Origin: CAVQND01 sp964653485
GTDB taxonomy: Bacteria; Verrucomicrobiota; Verrucomicrobiia; Limisphaerales; UBA8199
Length of the DNA: 64,000 nucleotides
NCBI GenBank assembly: GCA_964653485.1
Contig: CAZZFF010000017.1
Span: forward strand, 1 to 64,000
Direction: 5' to 3'
Part shown: piece by piece, positions 43,483-52,890 of the stretch
Layout: each line of letters begins with the position of its first letter
Numbering within the stretch: position 1 is the first letter of the stretch
The notes under the pieces: generated by a model
Database searches by the model: none
What the model saw: only the letters and a program-made list of their open reading frames with translations
What the model was told of the DNA's origin: nothing
Translations under genes and position numbers: made by a program

Positions 43483-45762
43483 TCAGTAGTTGCCGGGGCG
43501 GTCGGCCGGGGCTGCGCCCCACTTCCGGTTGGGTGCGGAGCCCATTTGGAAGACCAGGGTGCCGCCGGAGACGATCTCCTTATGGGTGAGCCATGTGCGG
43601 GTCAAGGGTTGGTCGTTGAGCGTGGCAGATTGGATGTACATGTTCTGAGGGGAGTTGTTCCGGGCGATGACGGTGAACTCGCGGCCCGGGTAGTGCTTGG
43701 GGTCGAGGGCGAGCCTGGCCTGGTCGCCGAGGGGGCTGCCGATCACATAGATGCCGCCGCACGGATCGGCGGGATAAAAGCCGAGCGCGCTAAACACGTA
43801 CCAGGCGGACATCTGCCCGCAGTCATCGTTGCCGCACATACCGGCGGCGGTGTTGTTGTAGAGGGCGCCGCAAATCTGGCGGATGCGGGCCTGGGTTTTC
43901 CAGGGCTGGCCCGCGTAGGTGTAGAGGTAGGCGTAATGGTGGCAAGGCTCGTTGCCGTGCGCGTACATGCCGATGAGGCCGACGACGTCTTCGGAGAAAT
44001 TCACGATAGGTTCTTTGTTCTCGAAGACCGCGTCCAGCCGGGCGACGAATTTCTTGTCCCCGCCCAGTTTGCGGATCAGGCCGGGAACGTCGTGAGGCAC
44101 GAAGTAAGATTGCCAGGCGTTGGCCTCGGTATAGGAATCGGTGAGGATGGCGTTGGGGTTGAAGGGGGCGACCCAGGCGCCGTCCCTGGTCTTGCCGCGG
44201 AAGAAGCCCGTCGAGGGGTCGAAGACGTTTTTCCAGTTTTCGGCGCGCTTTGCGAAGGACTCGGCCATGGTGTTTCGACCGAGCGCCTTGGTGAAGCGAG
44301 CGACGCAGGCGTCGTCGTAGGCATATTCGAGGGTCTTGGAGACCGCCTCGGCGCCGTGTTCGCTGGCGATGTAGCCGTTGGCTCGGTATTCGGGCATTTG
44401 GGCGCGGGCGCCGCCGATTGTGGCGACTATCTCCGCGAGCGCCTGTTGGGCGTCCCACCCGCGGAAGCCCTTGAGGTAGGCGTCCACGATGATGGGGATG
44501 GAGTGGTTGCCGATCATGCACCAGTTCTCCTTGCCTGATTCGACCCAGACGGGGAGGCTCTTCTGGCCGAAGAAGACGTAGTGCGCGAGCATTGTGGAGA
44601 TCATGTCGTTGACGCGGCCCGGCTGAACGAGGGTCAGCAGGGGATGCTCCGCCCGGAAGGTGTCCCAGAGGGAGAACTCGGAATAGTAATCGAACCCCTT
44701 GACCTGGTGGACCTCGCCGTCCGGGCCGCGGACCTGGCCGTCAACGTCGCTCAGGAGTGTGGGGGCCAGAAACACGTGGTAGTAGGCGGTGTAAAACGTT
44801 TCGAGGAAGTTCCGGTCGGTGGATTGAACCTGGATGTCGCCCAGGGTTCTCTCCCACTGGGCGCGGGCGGCGGCGGCGATGGCATCGAAATCCCAGGTGG
44901 TGACCTCGGCCTGGAGGTTCTTCCGCGCGCCCTCGACGCTCACGGTGGAGAGGGCCACCCGGACGACGATTTGGTCGCCGGCCTTGGTCTTGAAGTCAAA
45001 GTGCGCTTGAAGGTTCTTGCCATGGGCCTCTTTGCCCTCGACGGGTTGGTGGTCGGAGGCCAGGCCGGCGGCGTCGCAGGGGCGTGAGAACTCCAGGACA
45101 AAGAAGTAAATCTTGTCGCCGCCCCAGCCGGCGCTGCGGCGGAAGCCGCTGACAGTGCGGTCATTTTCGAGAGTGATGGCGGAGTCGGTTGGGCGGAGTC
45201 GGTTGGGCCGGCCGATGCCATGCCACAGGTCCAGAATGACGTGGCTGTCGGCGGCCTCGGGAAATGTGTAGCGGTGGAGGCCGACACGGGCGGTGGCCGT
45301 GAGTTCGACGTTGATCTTGGAGTCGGGCAGGAAGACGCGGTAATAGCCGGGCCGGGCTTCCTCCTGATCGTGGGAGAAGCGCGCGCGGTAGCCTTGGCCG
45401 GGCTCTTTGCCGGCGACGAGTTTCAATTCGCCAACGCCGGGCATGAGGAGGACGTTGCCCAGGTCGCCGATGCCGGTGCCGGTGAGGTGATTGTGGGAGA
45501 ACCCGAGGATGGAGGTGTCCGAGTAGTGATAACCGGCGGCGCCGTCCTGGTAGGCATCGTCGCTGCTGCCGTCGCGGGTGTCCGGAGAGAGTTGCACCAT
45601 GCCAAAAGGCACGGTGGCGCCCGGGAAGACGTGGCCGTGCTCAGCGGTGCCGATGAGCGGTTTGGCGTAATCAGCGACCGCCGCGCCGGCCAAGGCGGTT
45701 GCGGCAAGGAGCGCGCCCGGGCCAAGGGTGTTTCGCAGGATTCTGTGCAAGCGGTTGTTCAT
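43483..45762 (-). CDS. GH92 alpha-1,2-mannosidase
   Basis: A 759-residue secreted GH92 enzyme (Ca-dependent exo-alpha-mannosidase). Signal peptide at 1-30, then YAKPLIGTAEHGHVFPGATVPFGMVQLSPDT, ILGFSHNHLTGTG, and the C-terminal catalytic block GNDDCGQMSAWYVFSALGFYPADPCGGIYVIGSP. These are the hallmark segments of the family and the length is normal. It would remove mannose from N-glycans or mannans outside the cell. Divergent from the amidase gene, upstream of the DUF5107/TPR gene. Confidence 0.93.
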   Translation of the reverse strand: MNNRLHRILRNTLGPGALLAATALAGAAVADYAKPLIGTAEHGHVFPGATVPFGMVQLSPDTRDGSSDDAYQDGAAGYHYSDTSILGFSHNHLTGTGIGDLGNVLLMPGVGELKLVAGKEPGQGYRARFSHDQEEARPGYYRVFLPDSKINVELTATARVGLHRYTFPEAADSHVILDLWHGIGRPNRLRPTDSAITLENDRTVSGFRRSAGWGGDKIYFFVLEFSRPCDAAGLASDHQPVEGKEAHGKNLQAHFDFKTKAGDQIVVRVALSTVSVEGARKNLQAEVTTWDFDAIAAAARAQWERTLGDIQVQSTDRNFLETFYTAYYHVFLAPTLLSDVDGQVRGPDGEVHQVKGFDYYSEFSLWDTFRAEHPLLTLVQPGRVNDMISTMLAHYVFFGQKSLPVWVESGKENWCMIGNHSIPIIVDAYLKGFRGWDAQQALAEIVATIGGARAQMPEYRANGYIASEHGAEAVSKTLEYAYDDACVARFTKALGRNTMAESFAKRAENWKNVFDPSTGFFRGKTRDGAWVAPFNPNAILTDSYTEANAWQSYFVPHDVPGLIRKLGGDKKFVARLDAVFENKEPIVNFSEDVVGLIGMYAHGNEPCHHYAYLYTYAGQPWKTQARIRQICGALYNNTAAGMCGNDDCGQMSAWYVFSALGFYPADPCGGIYVIGSPLGDQARLALDPKHYPGREFTVIARNNSPQNMYIQSATLNDQPLTRTWLTHKEIVSGGTLVFQMGSAPNRKWGAAPADRPGNY

Positions 45763-45841
45763 GATCCGACCTTAATTGAACGGTTCGGCAAAGTCGACCC
45801 CGCGGTTGCCGCGGCCTCGGGGGTGAGGTAGGGTAGCGCGC

Positions 45842-47461
45842 GTGAACCGGCGCGATTTTCTCAAGACCGGAGTGGCCGGCGGCGCGGCCCTGTGGGCGAT
45901 TCCCGCCGCCGCCGCCGCACCTCAAGGTTTCCCCCACCTGCGCCCCTTCGAATGGGGGGAGGCGACGATAAGCCAGTTGCGCTCCGCGATGTCGGCGGGC
46001 CGGCTGACGGCTGCCGCGCTCACGCGCGCCTATCTTCGCCGCATCCGCGACCTGGACCAGCGCGGCCCGAAGCTCAATTCGATCATCGAGATCAATCCTG
46101 ACGCGGTCCCGATTGCCGAGACGCTCGATCGCGAGCGGCAGGGGGGCCGGCTGCGAGGCCCGCTCCATGGCATCCCGGTCCTGATCAAGGACAACATTGG
46201 GACGCGCGACCGGATGACGACGACCGCCGGTTCGCTGGCGCTCGCCGGCTCGATTCCGCCCGCGGATGCCTTTTTAGTGGAGCGGCTGCGCGCGGCGGGG
46301 GCGGTCATCCTGGGCAAGACGAATTTGAGCGAATGGGCGAATTTTCGTTCGACCCATTCCACCAGCGGATGGAGCGGCCGGGGGGGCTTGACGCTGAACC
46401 CATACGCACTGGACCGCAACCCTTCAGGCTCGAGTTCCGGTTCGGCCGCGGCGACCGCGGCCAACCTGTGCGCGGTGGCCGTCGGCACGGAGACCGACGG
46501 TTCCATTACCTCGCCGGCGTCTTGCAATGGCCTGGTGGGCATCAAGCCAACGCTCGGGCTGGTCAGCCGATCTGGCATCATCCCCATCGCCCACAGCCAG
46601 GACACGGCGGGGCCGATGACGCGGAGCGTTGCGGACGCGGCCATTTTGCTGGGCTGCCTGGCCGGGGCGGATGCGGAGGATCCGGCCAGCGCGGCCGCCG
46701 CGGGGAAGATGGCGTCCGACTACACCGCGTTCCTCGACGCGGCGGCGTTGCAGGGGGCGCGCCTGGGCGTGGCGCGAAAGTTTTTTGGGATTCTGCCCGC
46801 GGTGGACCGCTTGATGGAAGACGCGCTCGCCGCCATGAAGAGCGCGGGCGCCGTGCTCAATGACCCTGCTGACCTGCCCAGCCACGGAAGGTATGGGGAA
46901 GGGGAGGATGAGGTGCTGTTGCGCGAATTCAAGGCGGACCTGAACAAATACCTGGCCTGGCTAGGTCCGTCCGCGCCCGCGCGCTCGCTCGCTGAGGTCA
47001 TCGAGTTCAACGAGCGAAACAAGACCAGGGAAATGCCTTGGTTCGGCCAGGAGCTTTTTCTCAAAGCGCACGCCAAAGGCCCGCTGACCGAGAAGGCTTA
47101 CCTGGATGCCCTGGCGCGAAACCACCGCTTGGCCCGCGAGGAAGGGATTGACGCGGTCATGGACGGCTTGCGCCTGGACGCGATCATCGCGCCGACCACC
47201 GGTCCGGCGCAACGGACGGACCTGCTCTGGGGTGATCGCGACATGGGCGGCTGCACGACGCCCGCCGCCGTCGCGGGCTACCCGCACATCACGGTCCCGA
47301 TGGGCATGGTCGAGGGTCTGCCCGTCGGCATTTCCTTCTTCGGCCGCTCCTGGAGCGAACCCAGGCTGCTGGCCCTGGCGTTCGCCTTCGAACAGATGGC
47401 CAAGGCGCGCAAGCCACCCCGCTTCCCGGCCACGGTTTCTCCCGATCCGCGCGCGGCTTAA
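45842..47461 (+). CDS. Tat-exported amidase (amidase-signature family)
   Basis: A 539-residue amidase. The N-terminus NRRDFLKTGVAGGAALWAIPAAAAA is a twin-arginine signal. The Ser-cisSer-Lys triad is visible: K116 (GIPVLIKDNIG), S197 (NPSGSSSGSAAA) and S221 (GTETDGSITSPASCNG). Usual length. It hydrolyses an amide bond of an unknown substrate in the periplasm. Starts with GTG 45842. No gene partner is evident; the convergent gene is a GH172/DUF2961 protein 29 bp after its stop. Confidence 0.92.
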   Translation: MNRRDFLKTGVAGGAALWAIPAAAAAPQGFPHLRPFEWGEATISQLRSAMSAGRLTAAALTRAYLRRIRDLDQRGPKLNSIIEINPDAVPIAETLDRERQGGRLRGPLHGIPVLIKDNIGTRDRMTTTAGSLALAGSIPPADAFLVERLRAAGAVILGKTNLSEWANFRSTHSTSGWSGRGGLTLNPYALDRNPSGSSSGSAAATAANLCAVAVGTETDGSITSPASCNGLVGIKPTLGLVSRSGIIPIAHSQDTAGPMTRSVADAAILLGCLAGADAEDPASAAAAGKMASDYTAFLDAAALQGARLGVARKFFGILPAVDRLMEDALAAMKSAGAVLNDPADLPSHGRYGEGEDEVLLREFKADLNKYLAWLGPSAPARSLAEVIEFNERNKTREMPWFGQELFLKAHAKGPLTEKAYLDALARNHRLAREEGIDAVMDGLRLDAIIAPTTGPAQRTDLLWGDRDMGGCTTPAAVAGYPHITVPMGMVEGLPVGISFFGRSWSEPRLLALAFAFEQMAKARKPPRFPATVSPDPRAA

Positions 47462-47490
47462 GCTCAACCTCGATATTCCAACGCAGCGAG

Positions 47491-48582
47491 TTATTTCGGT
47501 TGCTCAGCCGGCAGAGGTATGAGCGCGGGGACGCGGTCTTTGAAGGCGGGAAGGGCCGGGCCATCGCCTTCCGGGTTGTCCAGGTAATAGAAACCGACCG
47601 TGGTGTAGTGGTTGGGGAAAGGCTTGCGGTCCTCGTCCCAACCGCCTCGCCCGTGTTCGAGGGTGAAGAGAAGGCTCTGTTTGAAGGGCACGGGGTCCTG
47701 GATGTGCCAGCGGTAGCAGGAGTTCAAGATGCCTCGCTTCTCCCCGCCTTTGCTGGCGTTGTCGTAATAGGGCACGCCAAAATAGGGGGCCCAAAAAGCC
47801 CGGCCGAAATCCCACGCCCCGCAGAAATAGTCCTCGCTGCCGGTGCCGCTGATAACCGGCTTGTCGGAACCGTCCACGTACCAGTAATCGTTGCCCTCGC
47901 CCCACCAGCCGTCGCTGTTGGCCATGACGGAGATAAAGGTCCCCACGAAATGACCGGCGCCCTTGGTTTCGCAAATCGTCAGAGGTTTGCCGACGGGGGC
48001 GGGAAAGGCGGTGCGATACTGGGTATGAAAATAGCGTGCTTCCGGCTGAGGCTGCTGTTCCAACCGGTAGTCGATATTGAAGTAAAAGTTACCGACCGGC
48101 CGGTCGCCCTCGTTGGCCACCGTGAGCAGGGCGTGCTTATTGAAGGGCATCGGCCAGTAGCAATTCAGGGCATTGCGAGAGCCAACCACCACGGGCGCGC
48201 TCTGGAACTCGACGTATTTGGCGTGGCCTTGGGCAAAGAAGTCACCCACGGGGCACTCGACGGCCGGGCGGGCCGCATCGTCCCAGGTCATGCGCAGCAC
48301 CAGTTCCCGCAGGTGTTCCGGCGAAGGGGAGTTGATGGTGAACCAGATGTGCGTAACCCGGCCGCTGCCTTTGACATCCATGAGGGTGAGGGTCTGGCCG
48401 GGATCGATGCGCCGGGAGTCTCCGTTCCTTCCTTTGGGGTCGGTGCTCGAAGCTCGCGAGGCCGAGAAGTCTTTCTTGGACGCAAGATCGGCCGGGACCT
48501 GGGCCATGGCCATGAATGGCAGCAGCGCGAGCACCGCCGCGTTTAGAGTGAGCCTTGTCAGAGTTCTCATTGAGGTAGTCAT
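47491..48582 (-). CDS. Secreted GH172/DUF2961 glycoside hydrolase
   Basis: A 363-residue protein with a signal peptide (LNAAVLALLPFMAMAQ). DUF2961 matches are strong: SGRVTHIWFTINSPSPEHLRELVLRMTWD, VECPVGDFFAQGH, CYWPMPFNKHALLTVANEG, YWYVDGSDKPVISGTGSEDYFCGAWDFG. The DUF2961 family now includes GH172 arabinofuranosidases and difructose-dianhydride enzymes, with two active-site glutamates; the GSEDYF glutamate is probably one. Starts considered are ATG 48582 and ATG 48570. It likely releases furanose sugars. Confidence 0.88.
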   Translation of the reverse strand: MTTSMRTLTRLTLNAAVLALLPFMAMAQVPADLASKKDFSASRASSTDPKGRNGDSRRIDPGQTLTLMDVKGSGRVTHIWFTINSPSPEHLRELVLRMTWDDAARPAVECPVGDFFAQGHAKYVEFQSAPVVVGSRNALNCYWPMPFNKHALLTVANEGDRPVGNFYFNIDYRLEQQPQPEARYFHTQYRTAFPAPVGKPLTICETKGAGHFVGTFISVMANSDGWWGEGNDYWYVDGSDKPVISGTGSEDYFCGAWDFGRAFWAPYFGVPYYDNASKGGEKRGILNSCYRWHIQDPVPFKQSLLFTLEHGRGGWDEDRKPFPNHYTTVGFYYLDNPEGDGPALPAFKDRVPALIPLPAEQPK

Positions 48583-48891
48583 TTCGGCGCGCATTCTAGC
48601 CGGTTGCGACGCGGCGTCAACGGTACGATGGACGCGGAGGTTCCGGGAATTTCCGGGCCGGATCGGGCTGATGGCCGCCAGGCCTTTTCCATCCGCGCTA
48701 TGGAATCCGGGCTGGTGAAAAACGCCATCTCTGCTCAAATTGCAACAGCGTCGTTAAGCCTGGGCAATAGACCCCATCCGAGAATCCCCTCGGAAAAACC
48801 GGCCTTTTTCATTCGTTCGCATGGAATTTTTACGCGTGGCATCATCAGTGCTAAAGGCGGGTTGCATGAGTGAAAGGTTGCTGAAGCACGG

Positions 48892-48939
48892 CTGAGGGAG
48901 GCCCGGCTGGAGAGGGATCCAGCCGGGCTGCCCTCGGCG
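48892..48939 (+). promoter_or_regulatory. Long hairpin in the leader of the APC permease gene
   Basis: A perfect 10-bp stem (48902-48911 with 48920-48929, eight-base loop) continues after one G-U pair and one mismatch into a second GAGGG/CCCTC stem, total about 18 pairs. It lies 37 bp before the permease ATG. There is no T-run after it, so it is not a typical terminator; it may be an attenuator, an RNA-stability element or part of a riboswitch-like leader. I do not recognise a known aptamer. Confidence 0.55.
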
Positions 48940-48976
48940 GCCTGAACAAACAACGATTGAATCGGAAACACTGACT

Positions 48977-50989
48977 ATGGCAAACGCTGACAAATCATCC
49001 ACCCCCCCAGGTAGCGGACCGAAGCCGTCCACAACTACCAAGGCAACTCTCGGCCTGACGGGCCTGACGGTCAACGCCATGGCGCTCATTGCGCCGGGCG
49101 CATTTCTTTGGCTCACCTTTCAGATGCAGTCGCTCTACGGCGCCCCGATGGCGGCGGCTGCGATGTGGCTAGGCATCGTTGGGGCGCTGCTGCTCTGCTT
49201 CGCGACGGCGATCAGCTATGCCGAATTGTCGAGGCTGTTTCCCGGGGCCGGTTCTTCCTACCTCTACGCCGAGCAGGCATATCTCTCAAAGACCAAATCG
49301 TTTCGGTTTGCGCGGATCGCGAAGTTTTTTACCGGCTGGGCGAGCCACTTGTATTACTGGGTCTATCCCGGATGCATGGTTGGTGTGACTGCGATTCTGG
49401 CCGGCTATCTGGCCAGCCAATTCTGGCCGGGCACCTTCAGCGGCACCTATAACAGCCCCCTGTTCATGTACCTGTTCTGCATCCTGTTCGCCTTCGGCGT
49501 GGCTTACATCGCCTTTCGCGGGGTGAACGGCTCGACCGGGGTAAACGTGGCGATCAACGTCATCCAGATTAGCGCCCTGCTGGTGTTCTCGGTTATCGCG
49601 ATCGCCTATCGCGCGCAGCACCCGCAGGACTCTCCCGGCATCCACCTTTCCAACGGCGTGGCCGTTACGTATCAAGTCGATCAAGTCAGCGTCACGGATG
49701 ACAAGGGAAAGCCGGTGCAGGACACATGGGCCGACAGCAGCCCCAAGACCGACGATAAGGGCCAGCCGGTCTATAAGACCCAGGACCGTCAGGTCACCAA
49801 GGAGGATTTGGCCAACAAGGCCATCCCTCTGCCGGCGGACCTCAGCGAGGGAGACCCTTACCCGGTGTTGAAGAAGGGCGCAGATGGGAAGTTGGTATTG
49901 AAGGACGGCCGCGCGGTGGCTGAGCCTTTCACGGTCAGCTACAAGGCCGATGAAGCGATCACCGGCAAGCCCGGGGACGCGAAGGACCCGCAAACCTTCA
50001 ATTTCCACACTGGGGCCGCCTCGGTCCTCAAGCCCCACGGCTTCAGCCTGATGTTCATTCAAGCGTGTATTGCGATCCTTATCCTGGTGGGATTCGAGTC
50101 GGTGACCGCCATGGGCGAGGAGGCAAAGAATGCCAAACGGGACATTCCCCGGGCGGTGCTCCTCTCGCTGGTGATCCAGGGCGCCGTCTGTTATCTGATC
50201 GAGTACTTCGCCGCCAATTATTTCCTGCACAACGGTTACACGATACCGGCCGCGGGGGCGTCCGGGGCCCCGTTGGGGGACATGATGGTCATCGTAGGCA
50301 CATGGCTCTTCGGAAGCTACGCGGCGGGCAAGGCCTTTATGCTCGTGCAGGCATTTACGGTGTTTCTGGCCCTGGTGGGCACGACGCTCTCGTGCATTAA
50401 CACCGGCGCCCGGGTCACTTATGCCATGGGCCGCGACGAGGAAATGCCCGCCCATTTCGGCTTGATCCACGGCAGGACGCTGTCGCCGCACCGCGCGATT
50501 TGGACGCTGGCGGTGCTCTCGGCGATCATCGGCATCATTTCCGTGACGCTCTATCTCGGCGGCCAATCCACGGCCCCGGCGGCGCTGGACAAGCACAATC
50601 TCTGGTATGCGTTCGGCATATTCTCGCCCAGCGCCTACACGAAGCTGCCCAACACGCTGCTCATCATCACCCTCATCAGCAATTTCGGCACGTTCCTGCT
50701 TTACATGACGACGTGTTGGATTGCCATCGTGGCCTTCAAAGAGCACCACTCCTTCAACATCTTTAAGCATGTGTTCATCCCGTGGTTCGGCCTGGCGGCC
50801 AACCTCGTGTGCATGCTCTTCTACCTGGTCGGCCCCTGGATGGTGCCGGGCATGAACAAGACCGAGCCCTATGTGGCGCTGGGGGTGGTTGCGGCATGGG
50901 GCCTTTACGGGCTGGTCTATTTCAAGCAGCGCAGTGCCAAGCTCGGACGCCCCGTGTTTCTCGAGCACAGATCGGCAACCGCTGGCTAA
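48977..50989 (+). CDS. APC-family amino acid permease with large hydrophilic loop
   Basis: A 670-residue membrane transporter. LGLTGLTVNAMALIAPGAFLWLTF, YAELSRLFPGAGSSYLYAEQAY, LVGFESVTAMGEEAKNAKRDIPRAVLLS and CINTGARVTYAMGRDEEMP are typical of APC (YhdG/amino acid-polyamine) permeases. Between helices 5 and 6, residues about 215-355 form a hydrophilic stretch of about 130 residues (DDKGKPVQDTW, DDKGQPVYKTQ, GADGKLVLKDGRAVAEP) that normal members lack; its repeated DDKG/GADGK motifs look like a calcium- or ligand-binding beta-domain. Ends 42 bp before a terminator and a PP2C-kinase gene. Confidence 0.85.
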   Translation: MANADKSSTPPGSGPKPSTTTKATLGLTGLTVNAMALIAPGAFLWLTFQMQSLYGAPMAAAAMWLGIVGALLLCFATAISYAELSRLFPGAGSSYLYAEQAYLSKTKSFRFARIAKFFTGWASHLYYWVYPGCMVGVTAILAGYLASQFWPGTFSGTYNSPLFMYLFCILFAFGVAYIAFRGVNGSTGVNVAINVIQISALLVFSVIAIAYRAQHPQDSPGIHLSNGVAVTYQVDQVSVTDDKGKPVQDTWADSSPKTDDKGQPVYKTQDRQVTKEDLANKAIPLPADLSEGDPYPVLKKGADGKLVLKDGRAVAEPFTVSYKADEAITGKPGDAKDPQTFNFHTGAASVLKPHGFSLMFIQACIAILILVGFESVTAMGEEAKNAKRDIPRAVLLSLVIQGAVCYLIEYFAANYFLHNGYTIPAAGASGAPLGDMMVIVGTWLFGSYAAGKAFMLVQAFTVFLALVGTTLSCINTGARVTYAMGRDEEMPAHFGLIHGRTLSPHRAIWTLAVLSAIIGIISVTLYLGGQSTAPAALDKHNLWYAFGIFSPSAYTKLPNTLLIITLISNFGTFLLYMTTCWIAIVAFKEHHSFNIFKHVFIPWFGLAANLVCMLFYLVGPWMVPGMNKTEPYVALGVVAAWGLYGLVYFKQRSAKLGRPVFLEHRSATAG

Positions 50990-51030
50990 CATCAAGAAAG
51001 GAGGTGCGTTCATCACAACATGACATGGCC

Positions 51031-51079
51031 AGGCCCGGCCTTCCGCGACGGATGGCCGGGCCTTTGGCTTCTTTCTTTT
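51031..51079 (+). terminator. Rho-independent terminator after the APC permease
   Basis: A perfect 10-bp stem, AGGCCCGGCC at 51031-51040 with GGCCGGGCCT at 51054-51063, 13-base loop, followed by TTTGGCTTCTTTCTTTT. It separates the permease transcript from the PP2C-kinase gene. A Shine-Dalgarno-like AAAGGAGGTG just upstream (51000 region) has no convincing gene after it. Confidence 0.75.
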
Positions 51080-51108
51080 CAGTCCGTTTGGCGTTAGATT
51101 GCGCGCTG

Positions 51109-52869
51109 ATGAAAGTCAAGTGCCACCAGCTTTCCAGCGCCGGGTTGGTTCGCGATCATAACGAGGACTTCATTCTGTTCTGGGAGCCTGACGAATTTGA
51201 GCGGCGCCAGGAGGTGGGCAGCGTCGCCATTCTTGCGGACGGCGTCGGGGGCGAGGGCAACGGCGATCAGGCCAGCCGTCTGGCTGTGGAGACGGCCTTG
51301 GCGGTGTTTCGCGAAAGGAAGCCCGGGACCCCGGCCCAGGACATCGTGCGGCGGATGTTCGATGCCGCAGCCGCCCAGGTTTTCGAGGCGGCACAGGAAA
51401 AGGGGCGCATGGCGACAACCCTGCTGGTCTCGGTTTTTCATCAAGACAAGGTCACGGTTGCTCATGTGGGAGATTCGCGGGCCTACTTGATTCGGGCGGG
51501 CAAGCTCAAACGGCTGACGACCGACCATTCCTACACGGCGTTGCAGGTGAAGCTGGGCCTGCTGCTCGAACGCAACGCCATGACCAGTCCCCATCGGTCC
51601 ACCTTGACGCGGAGCATTGGCTACGAACCGATTTGCCATTTTGATCTGACCACGGAGGCGCTGATGCCGGGGGACATCCTGCTTCAATGCACGGACGGGC
51701 TTTACGGGTGCAACCTGGACGAGGAAATCCTGGAAGCGGTGCTCAAGTATCATCCGGGCGAGGCTTGCAAACGGCTCATCGCCTTGGCGGAGAAACGGCA
51801 GGCCAGCGATAATGTCTCGCTGCAGATCGTGCAGGTGTGGGATGTCGAGCGGCCGCAGGCAGCCAGCGCGCTGCCGGCGGCGGCCCGCGGGGCTTCGAGC
51901 GGCGAGTTGGGGGTTGGCCAGGTGTTGGACGGGCGCTTCGAGATCACCGATGTCATTGCCAAGAGCGGCATGGCCTCCCTCTTCAAGGCCAATGACCGTG
52001 TCACCGGCACGGAGGTGGCCATCAAAGTCCCTTACCTGCAAATCGAGAGCGACATCGCCGGGTTTGATCGCTTTCGGCGCGAGGAGGAAATCGGCCTGCA
52101 GCTCAACCACCCCTATATCCTCAAGTTCATCCCCGTCGAGAACAGGAGCCGGCCCTACCTGGTCATGGAGTATCTCCGGGGCCAGACGCTCAGCGAGTTG
52201 CTGAAGAGCGTCCGGCCTCTGCCGGAGCCGGACGCGGTGAAGATCGCCAGCCGGATTTGCGAGGCCCTCGATTACATGCACCGGAACGGGGTGGTGCATC
52301 GGGATTTGAAGCCGCAGAACATCATGCTCTGCAACGACGGCTCGATTCGGATTATGGACTTCGGCATCGCGCGCGCGCAGAGTTCCCGCCGCCTGACGTT
52401 CGTCGGGTTTACCCCGGCCATGGGCACCCCGGATTACATGGCCCCGGAGCAGGTCCGAGGCAGCCGGGGGGACGCCCGCACGGATATCTACAGCCTCGGC
52501 GCCATTCTCTACGAGATGGCCACAGGCGAGACTCCCTTCGGCGGCGACAGCGCGTATGTCATCATGAACGCCCGCGTCACGGGGGACCCGGCGGCTCCGA
52601 GGAAAGTGAACCCGAAACTGACCCCCGTGCTCGAGGAGATCATCCTCCACGCCATGGAGCGCGACCCCAAGAGACGGTTCGGCTCCGTAGGCGAAATGAA
52701 GGCCGAGCTGGATGATTACGAGAAGGTCCAGTTGATCGGCCGCTGCAGCCGGCTCCAGGCGCCCCAGATGTGGAAGTCGCGCTTCCGCATGCTGCCGCTC
52801 ATCATCGGCTTCGTGCTGCTGCAGGTCATCTTCTTCCTCCTCTTGCTCCTCTATTTCCGTAAGAAATGA
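51109..52869 (+). CDS. PP2C phosphatase-Ser/Thr kinase fusion, membrane-anchored
   Basis: A 586-residue signalling protein. Residues 1-245 are a PP2C-type phosphatase: VRDHNEDF (15-21), AILADGVGGEGNGDQAS (metal aspartate), HVGDSRAYL, LLQCTDGL, SDNVSLQIV. Residues 276-545 are a protein kinase: VAIK (K306), HRDLKPQN (D399), DFG (417-419), MGTPDYMAPEQ. A transmembrane segment near 560-583 ends the protein, so both catalytic domains face the cytoplasm. The fusion order phosphatase-then-kinase is found in several bacterial lineages. It could set the phosphorylation state of a neighbour or act on its own targets. Starts at ATG 51109. Confidence 0.9.
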   Translation: MKVKCHQLSSAGLVRDHNEDFILFWEPDEFERRQEVGSVAILADGVGGEGNGDQASRLAVETALAVFRERKPGTPAQDIVRRMFDAAAAQVFEAAQEKGRMATTLLVSVFHQDKVTVAHVGDSRAYLIRAGKLKRLTTDHSYTALQVKLGLLLERNAMTSPHRSTLTRSIGYEPICHFDLTTEALMPGDILLQCTDGLYGCNLDEEILEAVLKYHPGEACKRLIALAEKRQASDNVSLQIVQVWDVERPQAASALPAAARGASSGELGVGQVLDGRFEITDVIAKSGMASLFKANDRVTGTEVAIKVPYLQIESDIAGFDRFRREEEIGLQLNHPYILKFIPVENRSRPYLVMEYLRGQTLSELLKSVRPLPEPDAVKIASRICEALDYMHRNGVVHRDLKPQNIMLCNDGSIRIMDFGIARAQSSRRLTFVGFTPAMGTPDYMAPEQVRGSRGDARTDIYSLGAILYEMATGETPFGGDSAYVIMNARVTGDPAAPRKVNPKLTPVLEEIILHAMERDPKRRFGSVGEMKAELDDYEKVQLIGRCSRLQAPQMWKSRFRMLPLIIGFVLLQVIFFLLLLLYFRKK

Positions 52870-52890
52870 GATGGGGCGGCTGGCATAAGG

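Noticed and set aside
51000..51108. Small ORF after AAAGGAGGTG before the PP2C-kinase gene
   Set aside because: The 25-codon frame runs through a terminator hairpin and has no conserved content; spacing from the ribosome-like site is also long.
50782..51108. Upstream extension of the PP2C-kinase frame
   Set aside because: It overlaps the permease gene and terminator; PP2C homology begins with MKVKCHQ at 51109.
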